Of a DNA stretch of 64,000 bases, positions 39,435 through 48,097 are shown in pieces (position 1 is the stretch's first letter; every line of letters begins with the position of its first letter). Under the pieces are notes generated by a model. The model saw nothing but the letters and a program-made list of their open reading frames with translations. It ran no database searches and was not told where the DNA came from. The position numbers and the translations under genes are program-made. The DNA is taken from positions 21,590-85,589 of the forward strand of contig DAIDAJ010000047.1 in assembly GCA_027310665.1 (NCBI GenBank), read 5' to 3'. The stretch comes from Sideroxydans sp. GTDB lineage: Bacteria; Pseudomonadota; Gammaproteobacteria; Burkholderiales; Gallionellaceae.

Positions 39435-40418
39435 GTGACGGAAGCCAGGTTCAAGCACGATAAATGCAGCTTGCTTATCACTGGTGCCAGTGGTTTTGTC
39501 GGCCGTCCCCTCTGTGCCGAGTTGCTTGCGCGAGGCTATGTGGTGAAGGCGGCCGTACGTAATGCCGCGATTTCACCGGAAAATACCGCGGTGTCTGTCG
39601 TAGGCGAAATTGATGGCGAGACGAAATGGGCAGAGGCGCTACACGGCATTGATGTAGTCATTCATCTCGCTGCACGTGTGCATGTCATGCACGAGAATGC
39701 AGACGACCCCTTGGCCGAATTCCGCCGCGTCAATGCGGAAGGGACGGAACATCTGGCCCGTAGCGCCGCGGCAAGCGGCGTCAGGCGCATGGTATATGTC
39801 AGCTCGATCAAGGTGAACGGCGAAGAAACGTCCGATGGGCACATCTACTCGGAGAAGGATATCCCCGCGCCGCAGGATCCATACGGCAGTTCCAAGTGGG
39901 AAGCGGAGCAGAGATTGCAGCGCGTGACACAAGAGACTGGCATGGAAATAGTCATTGTGAGACCACCTCTGGTTTACGGCACCGGGGTAAAGGGCAATTT
40001 TGCGCAAATGATGCGGGCGATCGCGCGTGGCCTGCCGCTGCCGCTGGCCTCGGTGCGCAACAAGCGGGATCTGGTCTATGTAGGCAACCTGGTCGATGCG
40101 CTGATCGTCTGCGCCACGCATCCGGCTGCGGCGGGGAATACCTATCTGATCAGCGACGGCGAACCGGTCTCGACCCCGGAGTTGCTGGGGTACCTGGCTC
40201 AAGCGTTGGGCGTCTCGGCACACCTATTCCACTTTCCTCCTGCATTGCTGGAGCTGGCCGGCAGGATGGTCGGCAGATCCGCACAGATCGAGCGTTTGCT
40301 GGGTTCGCTGCAGGTCGATAGTGGTAAAATCCGCCGCGAACTTAATTGGAACCCGCCATATAGCTTGCAGCAGGGGCTGCAAGCGACTGCGGTGTGGTAT
40401 CGAAACTCCCATCTATGA
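39435..40418 (+). CDS. UDP-4-keto-6-deoxy-GlcNAc C4-reductase (WbpV-like)
   Basis: A 327-residue extended SDR: LLITGASGFVGRPLCAELLARGY, VIHLAARVHVMHE, YVSSIKVNGEE, QDPYGSSKWEAEQRLQ with YxxxK, and RPPLVYGTGVKGNFAQMM. These stretches are typical of WbpV/WreQ reductases that form UDP-D-QuiNAc. The next genes encode a WbpL-like phosphotransferase and a WbpM-like 4,6-dehydratase, the same trio as in Pseudomonas O-antigen loci. The start is GTG 39435. Confidence 0.87.
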   Translation: MTEARFKHDKCSLLITGASGFVGRPLCAELLARGYVVKAAVRNAAISPENTAVSVVGEIDGETKWAEALHGIDVVIHLAARVHVMHENADDPLAEFRRVNAEGTEHLARSAAASGVRRMVYVSSIKVNGEETSDGHIYSEKDIPAPQDPYGSSKWEAEQRLQRVTQETGMEIVIVRPPLVYGTGVKGNFAQMMRAIARGLPLPLASVRNKRDLVYVGNLVDALIVCATHPAAAGNTYLISDGEPVSTPELLGYLAQALGVSAHLFHFPPALLELAGRMVGRSAQIERLLGSLQVDSGKIRRELNWNPPYSLQQGLQATAVWYRNSHL

Positions 40419-41392
40419 GCCATTATTCTCCTGTCGTCGCAGCATTGGTCACCATGTTGCTGACCATCATCATCCTGATCAGCAAAGTCGGTAAGAAAGT
40501 ACAAGACATACCCAACGAACGTTCATTGCATGAAACTCCTGTTCCACGCATCGGCGGTGTGGCGATGATGGCGGGCTTGTTGACAGGCTGGATGTTGATG
40601 TTGACCTCGCTGAAGTGGTGGATAGTGCTGCCGCTGATCGGGCTGTTCATCGTCTCCCTGCTGGACGATATGCACAACTTGCCGGTCAGGAAGCGCTTGA
40701 TGGCACATCTGGCGGCGGCGGCGATCCTGATCGTCGGCGCCGGGCTGCTCACACAACAAGGGGTGCTGATTGCGCTGATTGCGCTGCTGCTCACGGTATG
40801 GATGACCAACCTCTACAATTTCATGGACGGCTCCGACGGACTGGCGGGGGGCATGGCATTGATCGGTTTCAGCATGTACGGCATTGCAGCGCTGATCGCG
40901 CACGACGACACGCAGGCGATGCTGAACTTCACCATCGGCGCGGCGGCCTTGGGTTTTCTCTACAACAATTTCCATCCCGCCAAGATCTTCCTGGGCGATG
41001 CCGGTTCCATTCCCCTGGGCTTTCTCGCTGCCGGCATGGGGCTCTGGGGATGGCAGCAAGGCTATTGGGCCGCATGGTTCCCCATTTTGGTGTTTTCACC
41101 ATTCATCGTCGATGCGACCGTCACGTTGGTGAAGCGCACCGTACGCGGAGTGAAAGTCACCGAAGCGCACCGCGAACACTATTATCAGCGCCTGATACAA
41201 ATGGGCTGGAGTCATGGCACTGTGGCGCTGGTCGAGTATGGCCTGATGCTGGGTGCAGGTGCATCGGCTTTGTCAGTACTGCAGGAAAGTTTTCCATGGG
41301 TGTTGCTTCTGGTCTGGAGCGGGATATATTCCGTGCTGATGATGGTCATTGATATGGCATGGAGAAAATTCAATCAATCGCAACATGCTTAA
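40415..41392 (+). CDS. Undecaprenyl-phosphate sugar-1-phosphate transferase (WbpL/WecA-like)
   Basis: A 325-residue polytopic membrane protein of the MraY/WecA family. It has PNERSLHETPVPRIGGVAMM near the N-terminus, LLDDMHNLPVRKRL, NLYNFMDGSDGLAGGMAL (the Asp-rich catalytic loop), and KIFLGDAGSIPLGFLAA. It starts glycan assembly by moving a HexNAc-1-phosphate, probably QuiNAc or FucNAc type, onto undecaprenyl phosphate. Its start is an ATGA overlap with the reductase gene. Confidence 0.93.
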   Translation: MSHYSPVVAALVTMLLTIIILISKVGKKVQDIPNERSLHETPVPRIGGVAMMAGLLTGWMLMLTSLKWWIVLPLIGLFIVSLLDDMHNLPVRKRLMAHLAAAAILIVGAGLLTQQGVLIALIALLLTVWMTNLYNFMDGSDGLAGGMALIGFSMYGIAALIAHDDTQAMLNFTIGAAALGFLYNNFHPAKIFLGDAGSIPLGFLAAGMGLWGWQQGYWAAWFPILVFSPFIVDATVTLVKRTVRGVKVTEAHREHYYQRLIQMGWSHGTVALVEYGLMLGAGASALSVLQESFPWVLLLVWSGIYSVLMMVIDMAWRKFNQSQHA

Positions 41393-43223
41393 AATAAACC
41401 GATACACCGCGATGGCTGTATCCCACGATCTGATCGTGGCGGCACTGGCATGGTGGGGGGCGTATCTGCTGCGCTTCAACTTCGACCTGCCGCATAATTT
41501 TCAAAGCGAGATGTGGCGCACCATGATCTGGGTTGCGCCGCTGCAGTTGCTGATTTTCTGGTACATGGGCTTGTATCGCGGCATCTGGCGTTACGCCAGC
41601 GTCGCCGATCTACGCCGCATCTTCATGGCGGTTCTGCTGGCGGCAATGCTGATTCCGCTGGGGCTGTGGATGCTCCGCGTCAACGCCGTCGTCCCCCGCT
41701 CCGTGCTGATTCTTGATCCGATACTCTTGCTTTTGGTGATGGGCGGCGACCGCCTGCTTTATCGCTTGTGGAAAGAGCAGGGGATGTTTGGTGACATCAA
41801 ACTTCAGGGCGAGCCGGTGCTGGTACTCGGTGCCGGGGAGGCGGGCATAGGCCTGTCCAAGGACCTGGCCAGGAGTCGCGACTGGCATCAGGTCGGATTT
41901 CTCGACGATGACGCGGATAAGCAAGGCCGCATCCTTAACGGCATCAAGGTGCTGGGCAAACTGGAAAGCTTGCCGCATTGGGCTCAGCGCCTCGGCGTTT
42001 CCCAGGTCATCATCGCCATGCCTTCGTCCACGCACCAGCAGCGCAGACATGCGATCGACCTCGCAAACAGCAACGGCATCAAGGCGCTGACGGTGCCTGC
42101 ATTCGACGATCTCCTGAGCGGGCGCGTATCCGTTTCGCAATTGCGGGCGGTAGAGCTGGATGACTTGCTCGGGCGCGATCCGGTACAGCTGGATGGCGCT
42201 GGCCTGCATGAGCAACTGACCGATAAAGTTGTGCTGGTCACCGGTGCGGGCGGCTCCATCGGTTCCGAGCTGTGCCGCCAGATCGCACGTTTTGCACCGA
42301 AGACACTGGTGCTGTATGAAGCCGGCGAATTGGCCCTGTACAACATGGAGCAGGAGCTGAACAGGACGTTTCCGCAGCTCGACGTCGCCTATCTGGCGGG
42401 CGATGTGCGCGACGATGTCCGGCTGGAACAGGTATTCGCGGAATACATGCCCAATGTGGTGTTCCATGCCGCCGCCTACAAGCATGTGCCGTTGATGGAA
42501 CGCCACAATGCCTGGCAGGCGGTGCGCAACAATGTGTTCGGCACTTGGCGCGCGGCGAGCTGCGCCCAGAGACATGGCGTGGAAAAATTCGTGCTGATCT
42601 CGACCGACAAGGCCGTCAACCCGACCAACGTGATGGGCACCACCAAGCGCATGGCGGAGATAGTATGCCAGGGGTTGCAGCGGCCGGAAGGTACGCGTTT
42701 TGTCATCGTGCGTTTCGGCAATGTGCTCGGCAGCAACGGCAGCGTGATTCCCAAGTTCCGCGAGCAGATCGCCAAGGGCGGACCGGTCACGGTGACCCAT
42801 CCGGAGATCACCCGCTTCTTCATGTCGATTCCCGAGGCGGCGCAACTGGTGATGCAGGCCGGCTATATGGGAAAAGGCGGCGAAATATTCGTGCTCGACA
42901 TGGGCGAGCCGGTGAAGATCGTCGATCTGGCGAAAGAACTGATCCGTCTTTCGGGCCTGGGCGAAGAAGACATCAGGATAGAGTTCACGGGCTTGCGCCC
43001 GGGCGAGAAACTGTACGAAGAGGTACTGGCAGACAGCGAACATACCTTGCCCACCCCGCATCCCAAGTTGCGTATCGCCCAGGCGCGCTCAGTGCAAACA
43101 GGCGAATTGAAGGCAATGCAAGCCTGGATATCGAAGGAGGTTAGCATGTCGGATGAAGCGGTGCGCCAATGCATGATGCAATGGGTTCCGGAGTACACGC
43201 CAGATATGCGGAAAGGACAATAA
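41385..43223 (+). CDS. Membrane-bound UDP-GlcNAc 4,6-dehydratase (WbpM/CapD-like)
   Basis: A 612-residue protein. Four N-terminal membrane helices (to about residue 120) are followed by a Rossmann region (VLVLGAGEAGIGLSKDLARS) and a catalytic SDR domain (VVLVTGAGGSIGSELCRQI, AAAYKHVPLMERH, LISTDKAVNPTNVMGTTKRMAE). In the large subclass Met takes the place of the catalytic Tyr, as it does here. It makes UDP-4-keto-6-deoxy-GlcNAc, the substrate for the WbpV-like reductase. The ATG at 41385 overlaps the WbpL-like stop by eight bases. Confidence 0.94.
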   Translation: MLKINRYTAMAVSHDLIVAALAWWGAYLLRFNFDLPHNFQSEMWRTMIWVAPLQLLIFWYMGLYRGIWRYASVADLRRIFMAVLLAAMLIPLGLWMLRVNAVVPRSVLILDPILLLLVMGGDRLLYRLWKEQGMFGDIKLQGEPVLVLGAGEAGIGLSKDLARSRDWHQVGFLDDDADKQGRILNGIKVLGKLESLPHWAQRLGVSQVIIAMPSSTHQQRRHAIDLANSNGIKALTVPAFDDLLSGRVSVSQLRAVELDDLLGRDPVQLDGAGLHEQLTDKVVLVTGAGGSIGSELCRQIARFAPKTLVLYEAGELALYNMEQELNRTFPQLDVAYLAGDVRDDVRLEQVFAEYMPNVVFHAAAYKHVPLMERHNAWQAVRNNVFGTWRAASCAQRHGVEKFVLISTDKAVNPTNVMGTTKRMAEIVCQGLQRPEGTRFVIVRFGNVLGSNGSVIPKFREQIAKGGPVTVTHPEITRFFMSIPEAAQLVMQAGYMGKGGEIFVLDMGEPVKIVDLAKELIRLSGLGEEDIRIEFTGLRPGEKLYEEVLADSEHTLPTPHPKLRIAQARSVQTGELKAMQAWISKEVSMSDEAVRQCMMQWVPEYTPDMRKGQ

Positions 43224-43225
43224 GC

Positions 43226-44488
43226 ATGAAGCCCATTTTCGATGTTGCTGTTATACAGCGTGCCTTGCATTCTCCAATGCAATGGTGCGTCATACTGATC
43301 GGGATATTTGTCACCATGTCTGTGGCGCTGGATAACCTAATGCTGGCGCTGATTCTGTTGGGTGCCTTGCCGAGCATGGGCAGCATCCTTCGTATCGTGT
43401 CTTGGCATCCAGTAGCACGCGCAGCGATCATGCTTTTTACCATGCTCTTCATCGCGATGTTCTATGGCAAAACACCTCTTCACGAGGCGTTTTCGATCTT
43501 GGGAAAATATGTAGATTTGATGTTCGTTCCCATCTTCATCTATTTTCTCTCGGAAGAAAAAATGCGGCATAGGGCGCGTTATGCATTTCTTTTTGCGATG
43601 GGTATTACTCTGTTTCTCTCCTATCTGGTAGATTTCAGAATATTGTCTGTGATGTCATGGATGAGCCAATTTACCGAGGTAAAGAACCCGGTCATCTTCT
43701 ACAGCCACATTACGCAAAATAATTTGATGGCGTTCGCCATATTCCTAGCATTGTTGGAATGCCGCGATGCAATTGACAGAATGAAGCAGATCGCATGGTG
43801 CATGTTTGCAGCATTCGGCACGGTGAACGTACTGTTCATGGTGCAGGGCCGGACGGGCTACATGATTCTTGTGGCATTGCTTACTTGGTTTGCATGGACA
43901 AGCCTGACGAGATACATGCACAATCGGCGACGCAAATGGGGGCTGCAGCAAGGCGCACTCCTGGGATTTGGCTTGGTGATGATGTTGTCCGTGACTTATT
44001 ACAGTTCTGCTCGCTTGCATGAGAGGGTCGCGCTTGTGGTATCAGAGTATCAGGCATGGACCCCTGATCATGGCAAAGACACCTCCACAGGGCAGCGCCT
44101 GGATTTTTACTACAATACGATACAAATCGTGCGCGATCATTTTCCTTTCGGCATCGGAACGGGAGGATTCCCTGCAGCTTATGCGCAACAGACGGAGCAT
44201 AAGGATGTGTTCCAGACAAGAAATCCGCACAACGAATATCTGATGATCTCGGTGCAAACCGGGCTGATCGGTTTGGTGTTGCTGTTGTATCTGTTCTACA
44301 TGCTGTGGCGCCATGCTCCGATGCTGCCTGTTACGCTGGAACAAGATGCGGCGCGCGGACTGGTTTTGGCATTCATATTGAACTGTCTGGTTAATTCGGC
44401 ACTGCACGATCATGTTGACGGGCTATTCTTCGCATTCATGACAGCGGCACTATTCGCCGGACTGAAAAAAGAACTTCGAAATGCCTAG
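43226..44488 (+). CDS. O-antigen ligase / polymerase family protein
   Basis: A 420-residue membrane protein with about ten hydrophobic segments and a long periplasmic loop (TPDHGKDTSTGQRLDFYYNTIQIVRDHFPFGIGTGGF) followed by HNEYLMISVQTGLIGL. This loop with its Arg and the PHNEYL/His motif defines the Wzy_C/WaaL superfamily. Ligase and polymerase cannot be separated by sequence; it is the only such protein in the window, and its place next to a WaaE-like gene favours ligase. It overlaps the next gene by eight bases. Confidence 0.88.
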   Translation: MKPIFDVAVIQRALHSPMQWCVILIGIFVTMSVALDNLMLALILLGALPSMGSILRIVSWHPVARAAIMLFTMLFIAMFYGKTPLHEAFSILGKYVDLMFVPIFIYFLSEEKMRHRARYAFLFAMGITLFLSYLVDFRILSVMSWMSQFTEVKNPVIFYSHITQNNLMAFAIFLALLECRDAIDRMKQIAWCMFAAFGTVNVLFMVQGRTGYMILVALLTWFAWTSLTRYMHNRRRKWGLQQGALLGFGLVMMLSVTYYSSARLHERVALVVSEYQAWTPDHGKDTSTGQRLDFYYNTIQIVRDHFPFGIGTGGFPAAYAQQTEHKDVFQTRNPHNEYLMISVQTGLIGLVLLLYLFYMLWRHAPMLPVTLEQDAARGLVLAFILNCLVNSALHDHVDGLFFAFMTAALFAGLKKELRNA

Positions 44489-45239
44489 TTTATCTGTTGT
44501 TCTCATCACCAAGAACGAGGCAGCAAATATCCGCGATTGTCTGCAGTCAGCCGCATGGGCGGATGAGATCATCGTTGTTGATGCCGGCAGCACCGATGAA
44601 ACAGTGTCGATCTGCAAAGAATTGGGCGCGCAGGTCTATGTACATGATTGGCCGGGATTCGGTGCGCAAAAAAATCGAGCGCTGGGCTATGCGACGAAAG
44701 ATTGGGTACTGTCCCTGGATGCGGACGAGCGCATAACCGAGTCGCTGAGAGCCGAAATTATCCGCTGCATGAACGAGGATGGTGCCGATGGATATTACCT
44801 GCCTCGACGCTCCCAATTTTGCGGCAAATTTGTCAAACACTGCGGCTGGTATCCCGATTACGTATTGCGTTTATTCAAACGCAACGCGGGAAGATTCTCG
44901 GACAGCCTAGTGCATGAAACCGTGCTGCTCAGCGGCAGAACATCCAGAATGAAAAACCCAGTGCTTCACTATAGCTATCTCACTCCAGATGATGTGGAGC
45001 GCAAGGTGGAACATTACTCGAATGCAGGTGCGAAACAGATGTATCAGGCAGGGAAGAAGTCCAGTATCCCGTCTGCCTTGTTGCGCGGCGGATGGGCATT
45101 TGTGCGCACCTACATTCTGCGCCTAGGGCTACTGGACGGGGCTACAGGCTGGAACATTGCCCGCATGAACGCGCGAACCACGTATTTGAAATATCGCAAG
45201 TTGGTGGCATTGCAGCGCGGAAGTGATGTGGAAACATAA
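44481..45239 (+). CDS. GT2 family LPS core glycosyltransferase (WaaE/KdtX-like)
   Basis: A 252-residue enzyme: LSVVLITKNEAANIRDCLQSAAWADEIIVVDAGSTDET, GFGAQKNRALGYATKDWVLSLDADERI (DAD is the metal site), and YYLPRRSQFCGKFVKHCGWYPDYVLRLFKR. This is the usual layout of WaaE/KdtX beta-glucosyltransferases that act on the inner core. It is the last gene of the plus-strand operon. Confidence 0.9.
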   Translation: MPSLSVVLITKNEAANIRDCLQSAAWADEIIVVDAGSTDETVSICKELGAQVYVHDWPGFGAQKNRALGYATKDWVLSLDADERITESLRAEIIRCMNEDGADGYYLPRRSQFCGKFVKHCGWYPDYVLRLFKRNAGRFSDSLVHETVLLSGRTSRMKNPVLHYSYLTPDDVERKVEHYSNAGAKQMYQAGKKSSIPSALLRGGWAFVRTYILRLGLLDGATGWNIARMNARTTYLKYRKLVALQRGSDVET

Positions 45240-45252
45240 TCGGCAATTGAAC

Positions 45253-46392
45253 CTAGTTGGTTTGATGGGGCAATAGATTTTCGAGCTGTTGTAACAGCTC
45301 AGGGTGGGCCTGAAGAAAGGCAGCCCGATCTTTTTGCTCGCTGTCAGCACGCGCACTTAGATTTGTAGACGTAAGTTTCATGCCAAATTTGGCTGGCTTT
45401 AGGCCGAACATTTCATCCAACATGATGTTGCCGAACTCATAATTGAAATGCCCGGGATCTTGCCAATATTGCCCAGCGGCATCCGAGATGGGTTCAGTAC
45501 CAATTTTGTGATATCCCTCAAAATCCCACACTTGAGCCAAGTCACCAGCCTCTTGATGTGCCAGCTTAACAATCTGCATTAGTGCATTCCACCTGAATTG
45601 CCTTATTCCACATTGGTATTCCTGCTCGAATGACAAGATATGGCGCGGATATACCACCAATTTAATTTCTATCCCTTTCTCTGCCGTCTTGCGCAAGATA
45701 TCGCTCAGCCCGCTTAAATCCAATTGCTCCATGTTGGCATTTTTCGGGGCCATTCCAATAGCGCTAACATTTTTGATGTTGCAGGGAGGATGGATATTGA
45801 ACACCTCTCGAAAGCGGCTCTCAGTTCCCCGCAAACCTCTAGTATAAAAATATAAACCATCCGCTGTATGACTAGGCTTGCTGTGTTGTTGCAGTACAGT
45901 ATTAATTGAGGCCTCAAGTGCGTCGTATGAAAACAAGAATGCACGCTTCTCTGGATTTTCCATACTGACAATTTCATTCCGGCAGTCTTTTTTCGCCATT
46001 GTTTCCGGATGGATTCCGAGAACGACTTGCCGCAGCGCATCGTCGTGAGAAATCGCAAATTGAACATCGCAAAATACCATATCCCATAGTGCGCCAGCGA
46101 GAGCAAAGTTATAGCTCTTACCCACAGAGCGCAGCGCAGGATGAAGTGGGTCAAATCCAATCTCGGAAAACGAACTTCCAAATATCAACGAGGCCGGTTG
46201 CATCCGCTGAACAATTGCAGGCTTGACGTGTCGCTCGTAGTTCTTGAATTTTGGCTTGACGGCGTTGAACCCTTCCAGGGTAACATCCCGGTAATACCAA
46301 AATGGATCAACTATCCGATCAAACGCTACAGTCGATACCGCCAATACAAGCGCTATGGCGGTGACAACAAATAGATATTTCTTGGCAGTCAT
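45253..46392 (-). CDS. SGNH-type protein paired with MBOAT (copy 1)
   Basis: A 379-residue protein with one N-terminal membrane helix (KYLFVVTAIALVLAVSTVAF), so most of it faces the periplasm. An SGNH-like block I is seen as ASLIFGSSFSEIGFDP (GSS instead of GDS), and WQDPGHFNYEFGNIMLDEMF supplies a D-x-x-H-like end. It follows the MBOAT gene immediately, as DltD and AlgX/AlgJ partners do. Role inferred: acceptor-side partner in O-acylation of a surface glycan. A related gene lies at 60014-61024. Confidence 0.8.
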   Translation of the reverse strand: MTAKKYLFVVTAIALVLAVSTVAFDRIVDPFWYYRDVTLEGFNAVKPKFKNYERHVKPAIVQRMQPASLIFGSSFSEIGFDPLHPALRSVGKSYNFALAGALWDMVFCDVQFAISHDDALRQVVLGIHPETMAKKDCRNEIVSMENPEKRAFLFSYDALEASINTVLQQHSKPSHTADGLYFYTRGLRGTESRFREVFNIHPPCNIKNVSAIGMAPKNANMEQLDLSGLSDILRKTAEKGIEIKLVVYPRHILSFEQEYQCGIRQFRWNALMQIVKLAHQEAGDLAQVWDFEGYHKIGTEPISDAAGQYWQDPGHFNYEFGNIMLDEMFGLKPAKFGMKLTSTNLSARADSEQKDRAAFLQAHPELLQQLENLLPHQTN

Positions 46393-47895
46393 TTAGAACT
46401 GGAAATATATGAATTGATTCAATTCCGAAATCGACAACAAGCCTATCAATGCGACGAATGCATGTATAAGCGCCCACTTATAACTTGGATACCAAGACAA
46501 GCGTGTTGAATTTGTTCCGTCAGGAATATTAAGTGCAGGTTTAAATCGCTGCATAATTTGTTGTGTGTTTGGGGCTAACCATATCAACAAAAAGCCAATC
46601 GATAAGAGATTCCGTGAGGCAACGTGTATCAGTCCATGTGACGACTGCAAGCTCCAGCCATTGCCCCCCAGCATTGTACGTATTAATGCGATGGCGTGGT
46701 CTAAGGTATCTGCACGAAAGAACACCCAAGCCAAGGTGACTGCAAGAAAGGTCAATATTACAGATGCGAAATGCATGGGTTGGGATAAAGGTAGATCCGG
46801 GTTTTGACCGAGTTTTTGTCTCACCGCCTGCCAGCTGTGGTTGATCACCAGGTACAGCCCATGTAATCCCCCCCAAATCACGTATGTCCAGGCTGCACCA
46901 TGCCACAGTCCACCCAACAGCATCGTCACCAACAAGTTGAGGTGGCGGCGCGCTTTGCCCTTGCGATTCCCGCCCATGGGAAAATACAAGTAGTCGCGCA
47001 AAAAGCGCGACAATGTCATGTGCCAGCGCCGCCAGAACTCGATTATATTGACCGATTTGTAGGGAGAATGGAAATTGAGCGGCAGAGCCACACCTAACAT
47101 GCGCGACAGGCCGATGGCCATATCCGAATAGCCGGAAAAATCGAAGTAAAGTTGTAGCGCATAGCTCAATGCCCCGAACCAAGCCTCAATGAAATTGAGT
47201 TGAATTCCCGCTGCTGGTGCTCCAAAGATCGGGCCAACACATTCACTCACGCCATCAGCGAGCACTACTTTTTTGAACAGGCCGATAAAAAAGATGGCAA
47301 GCCCCACTGCCATGTTCTCGTAGTGGAAGCAATAAGTACCAGAACGGGCGAATTGAGGCATCATTTCCTTATGGTGCAATATTGGCCCAGCGATGAGATG
47401 AGGAAAATAGGTGACAAACAGGACATAGTGTAGGAAGTTACTCTCTTTTACTTTGCCCTGCCTAACATCCACCAGGAAAGCGATCTGGGTGAAGGTGAAG
47501 AAGGAAATGCCTAGTGGCAGGATGATATCGCCCAGTGACAGAGCGGTGCCAGCAATATCGTTAATGCTGCCAAGGAGGAAGCTTGTGTATTTGAAATAGC
47601 CGAGAAGCCCCAGATTCGCTGTGATGGCAAAAGCTAATAGATAATCTTTTTGGCTATATAGACGGTGATTCTTCTCTGCATTTGCTTTAGCGATCCATAA
47701 CCCCCAGATATAGTTACAGACGATGGAGCCAAGTAGCAGTCCAACATAGGCTGGGTTCCAGTAGCCGTAGAAAAAGAGGGAGGAGAGCGTCAGCCATCCA
47801 GCCGCATAGCCATGATTAAATCGCGCCAGCTGGAAAAAGCACAGCAAAACGACTGGCAGAAACAGGAATATAAAGCCATAGGAATTGAACAACAT
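46393..47895 (-). CDS. MBOAT family O-acyltransferase (copy 1, intact)
   Basis: A 500-residue polytopic protein of the AlgI/DltB type. Characteristic stretches are YFPHLIAGPILHHKEMMPQF, YALQLYFDFSGYSDMAIGLSRMLG, FWRRWHMTLSRFLRDYLYFPMGGNRKG and TMLLGGLWHGAAWTYVIWGGLHG, the last with the catalytic His. It moves acyl groups across the membrane. It is the intact paralogue of the frameshifted gene at 61026-62512, and both start MLFNSYGFIFLFLPVVLL. The SGNH gene follows with no gap. Confidence 0.95.
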   Translation of the reverse strand: MLFNSYGFIFLFLPVVLLCFFQLARFNHGYAAGWLTLSSLFFYGYWNPAYVGLLLGSIVCNYIWGLWIAKANAEKNHRLYSQKDYLLAFAITANLGLLGYFKYTSFLLGSINDIAGTALSLGDIILPLGISFFTFTQIAFLVDVRQGKVKESNFLHYVLFVTYFPHLIAGPILHHKEMMPQFARSGTYCFHYENMAVGLAIFFIGLFKKVVLADGVSECVGPIFGAPAAGIQLNFIEAWFGALSYALQLYFDFSGYSDMAIGLSRMLGVALPLNFHSPYKSVNIIEFWRRWHMTLSRFLRDYLYFPMGGNRKGKARRHLNLLVTMLLGGLWHGAAWTYVIWGGLHGLYLVINHSWQAVRQKLGQNPDLPLSQPMHFASVILTFLAVTLAWVFFRADTLDHAIALIRTMLGGNGWSLQSSHGLIHVASRNLLSIGFLLIWLAPNTQQIMQRFKPALNIPDGTNSTRLSWYPSYKWALIHAFVALIGLLSISELNQFIYFQF

Positions 47896-48097
47896 TAACG
47901 GTCCCCTGCATATTATTCTGTGAAATGTCTGTCACAACATCCTTAAAACACAAATGCCCAGAATAATTTAAGCAAGCCATGCAAAGCAACAAAAGAGCGC
48001 AGTATATACGATAGGAAGAGAACGTTGAGTGTAGGCAACAGCCTCTCAAATAATAGCTGGCGAGAGAGGAGGATATTATCGTTAGCGCAAACGGCAA
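47896..48097. other. Intergenic stretch, no gene recognised
   Basis: About 200 AT-rich bases between two minus-strand genes. No ribosome-binding site, RNA motif or strong hairpin was seen; it presumably holds the promoter of the MBOAT operon. Confidence 0.5.

Noticed and set aside
41610..43061. Long minus-strand frame (483 codons) opposite the WbpM-like gene
   Set aside because: Antisense shadow of a well-conserved gene, His/Gln-rich with no motifs.
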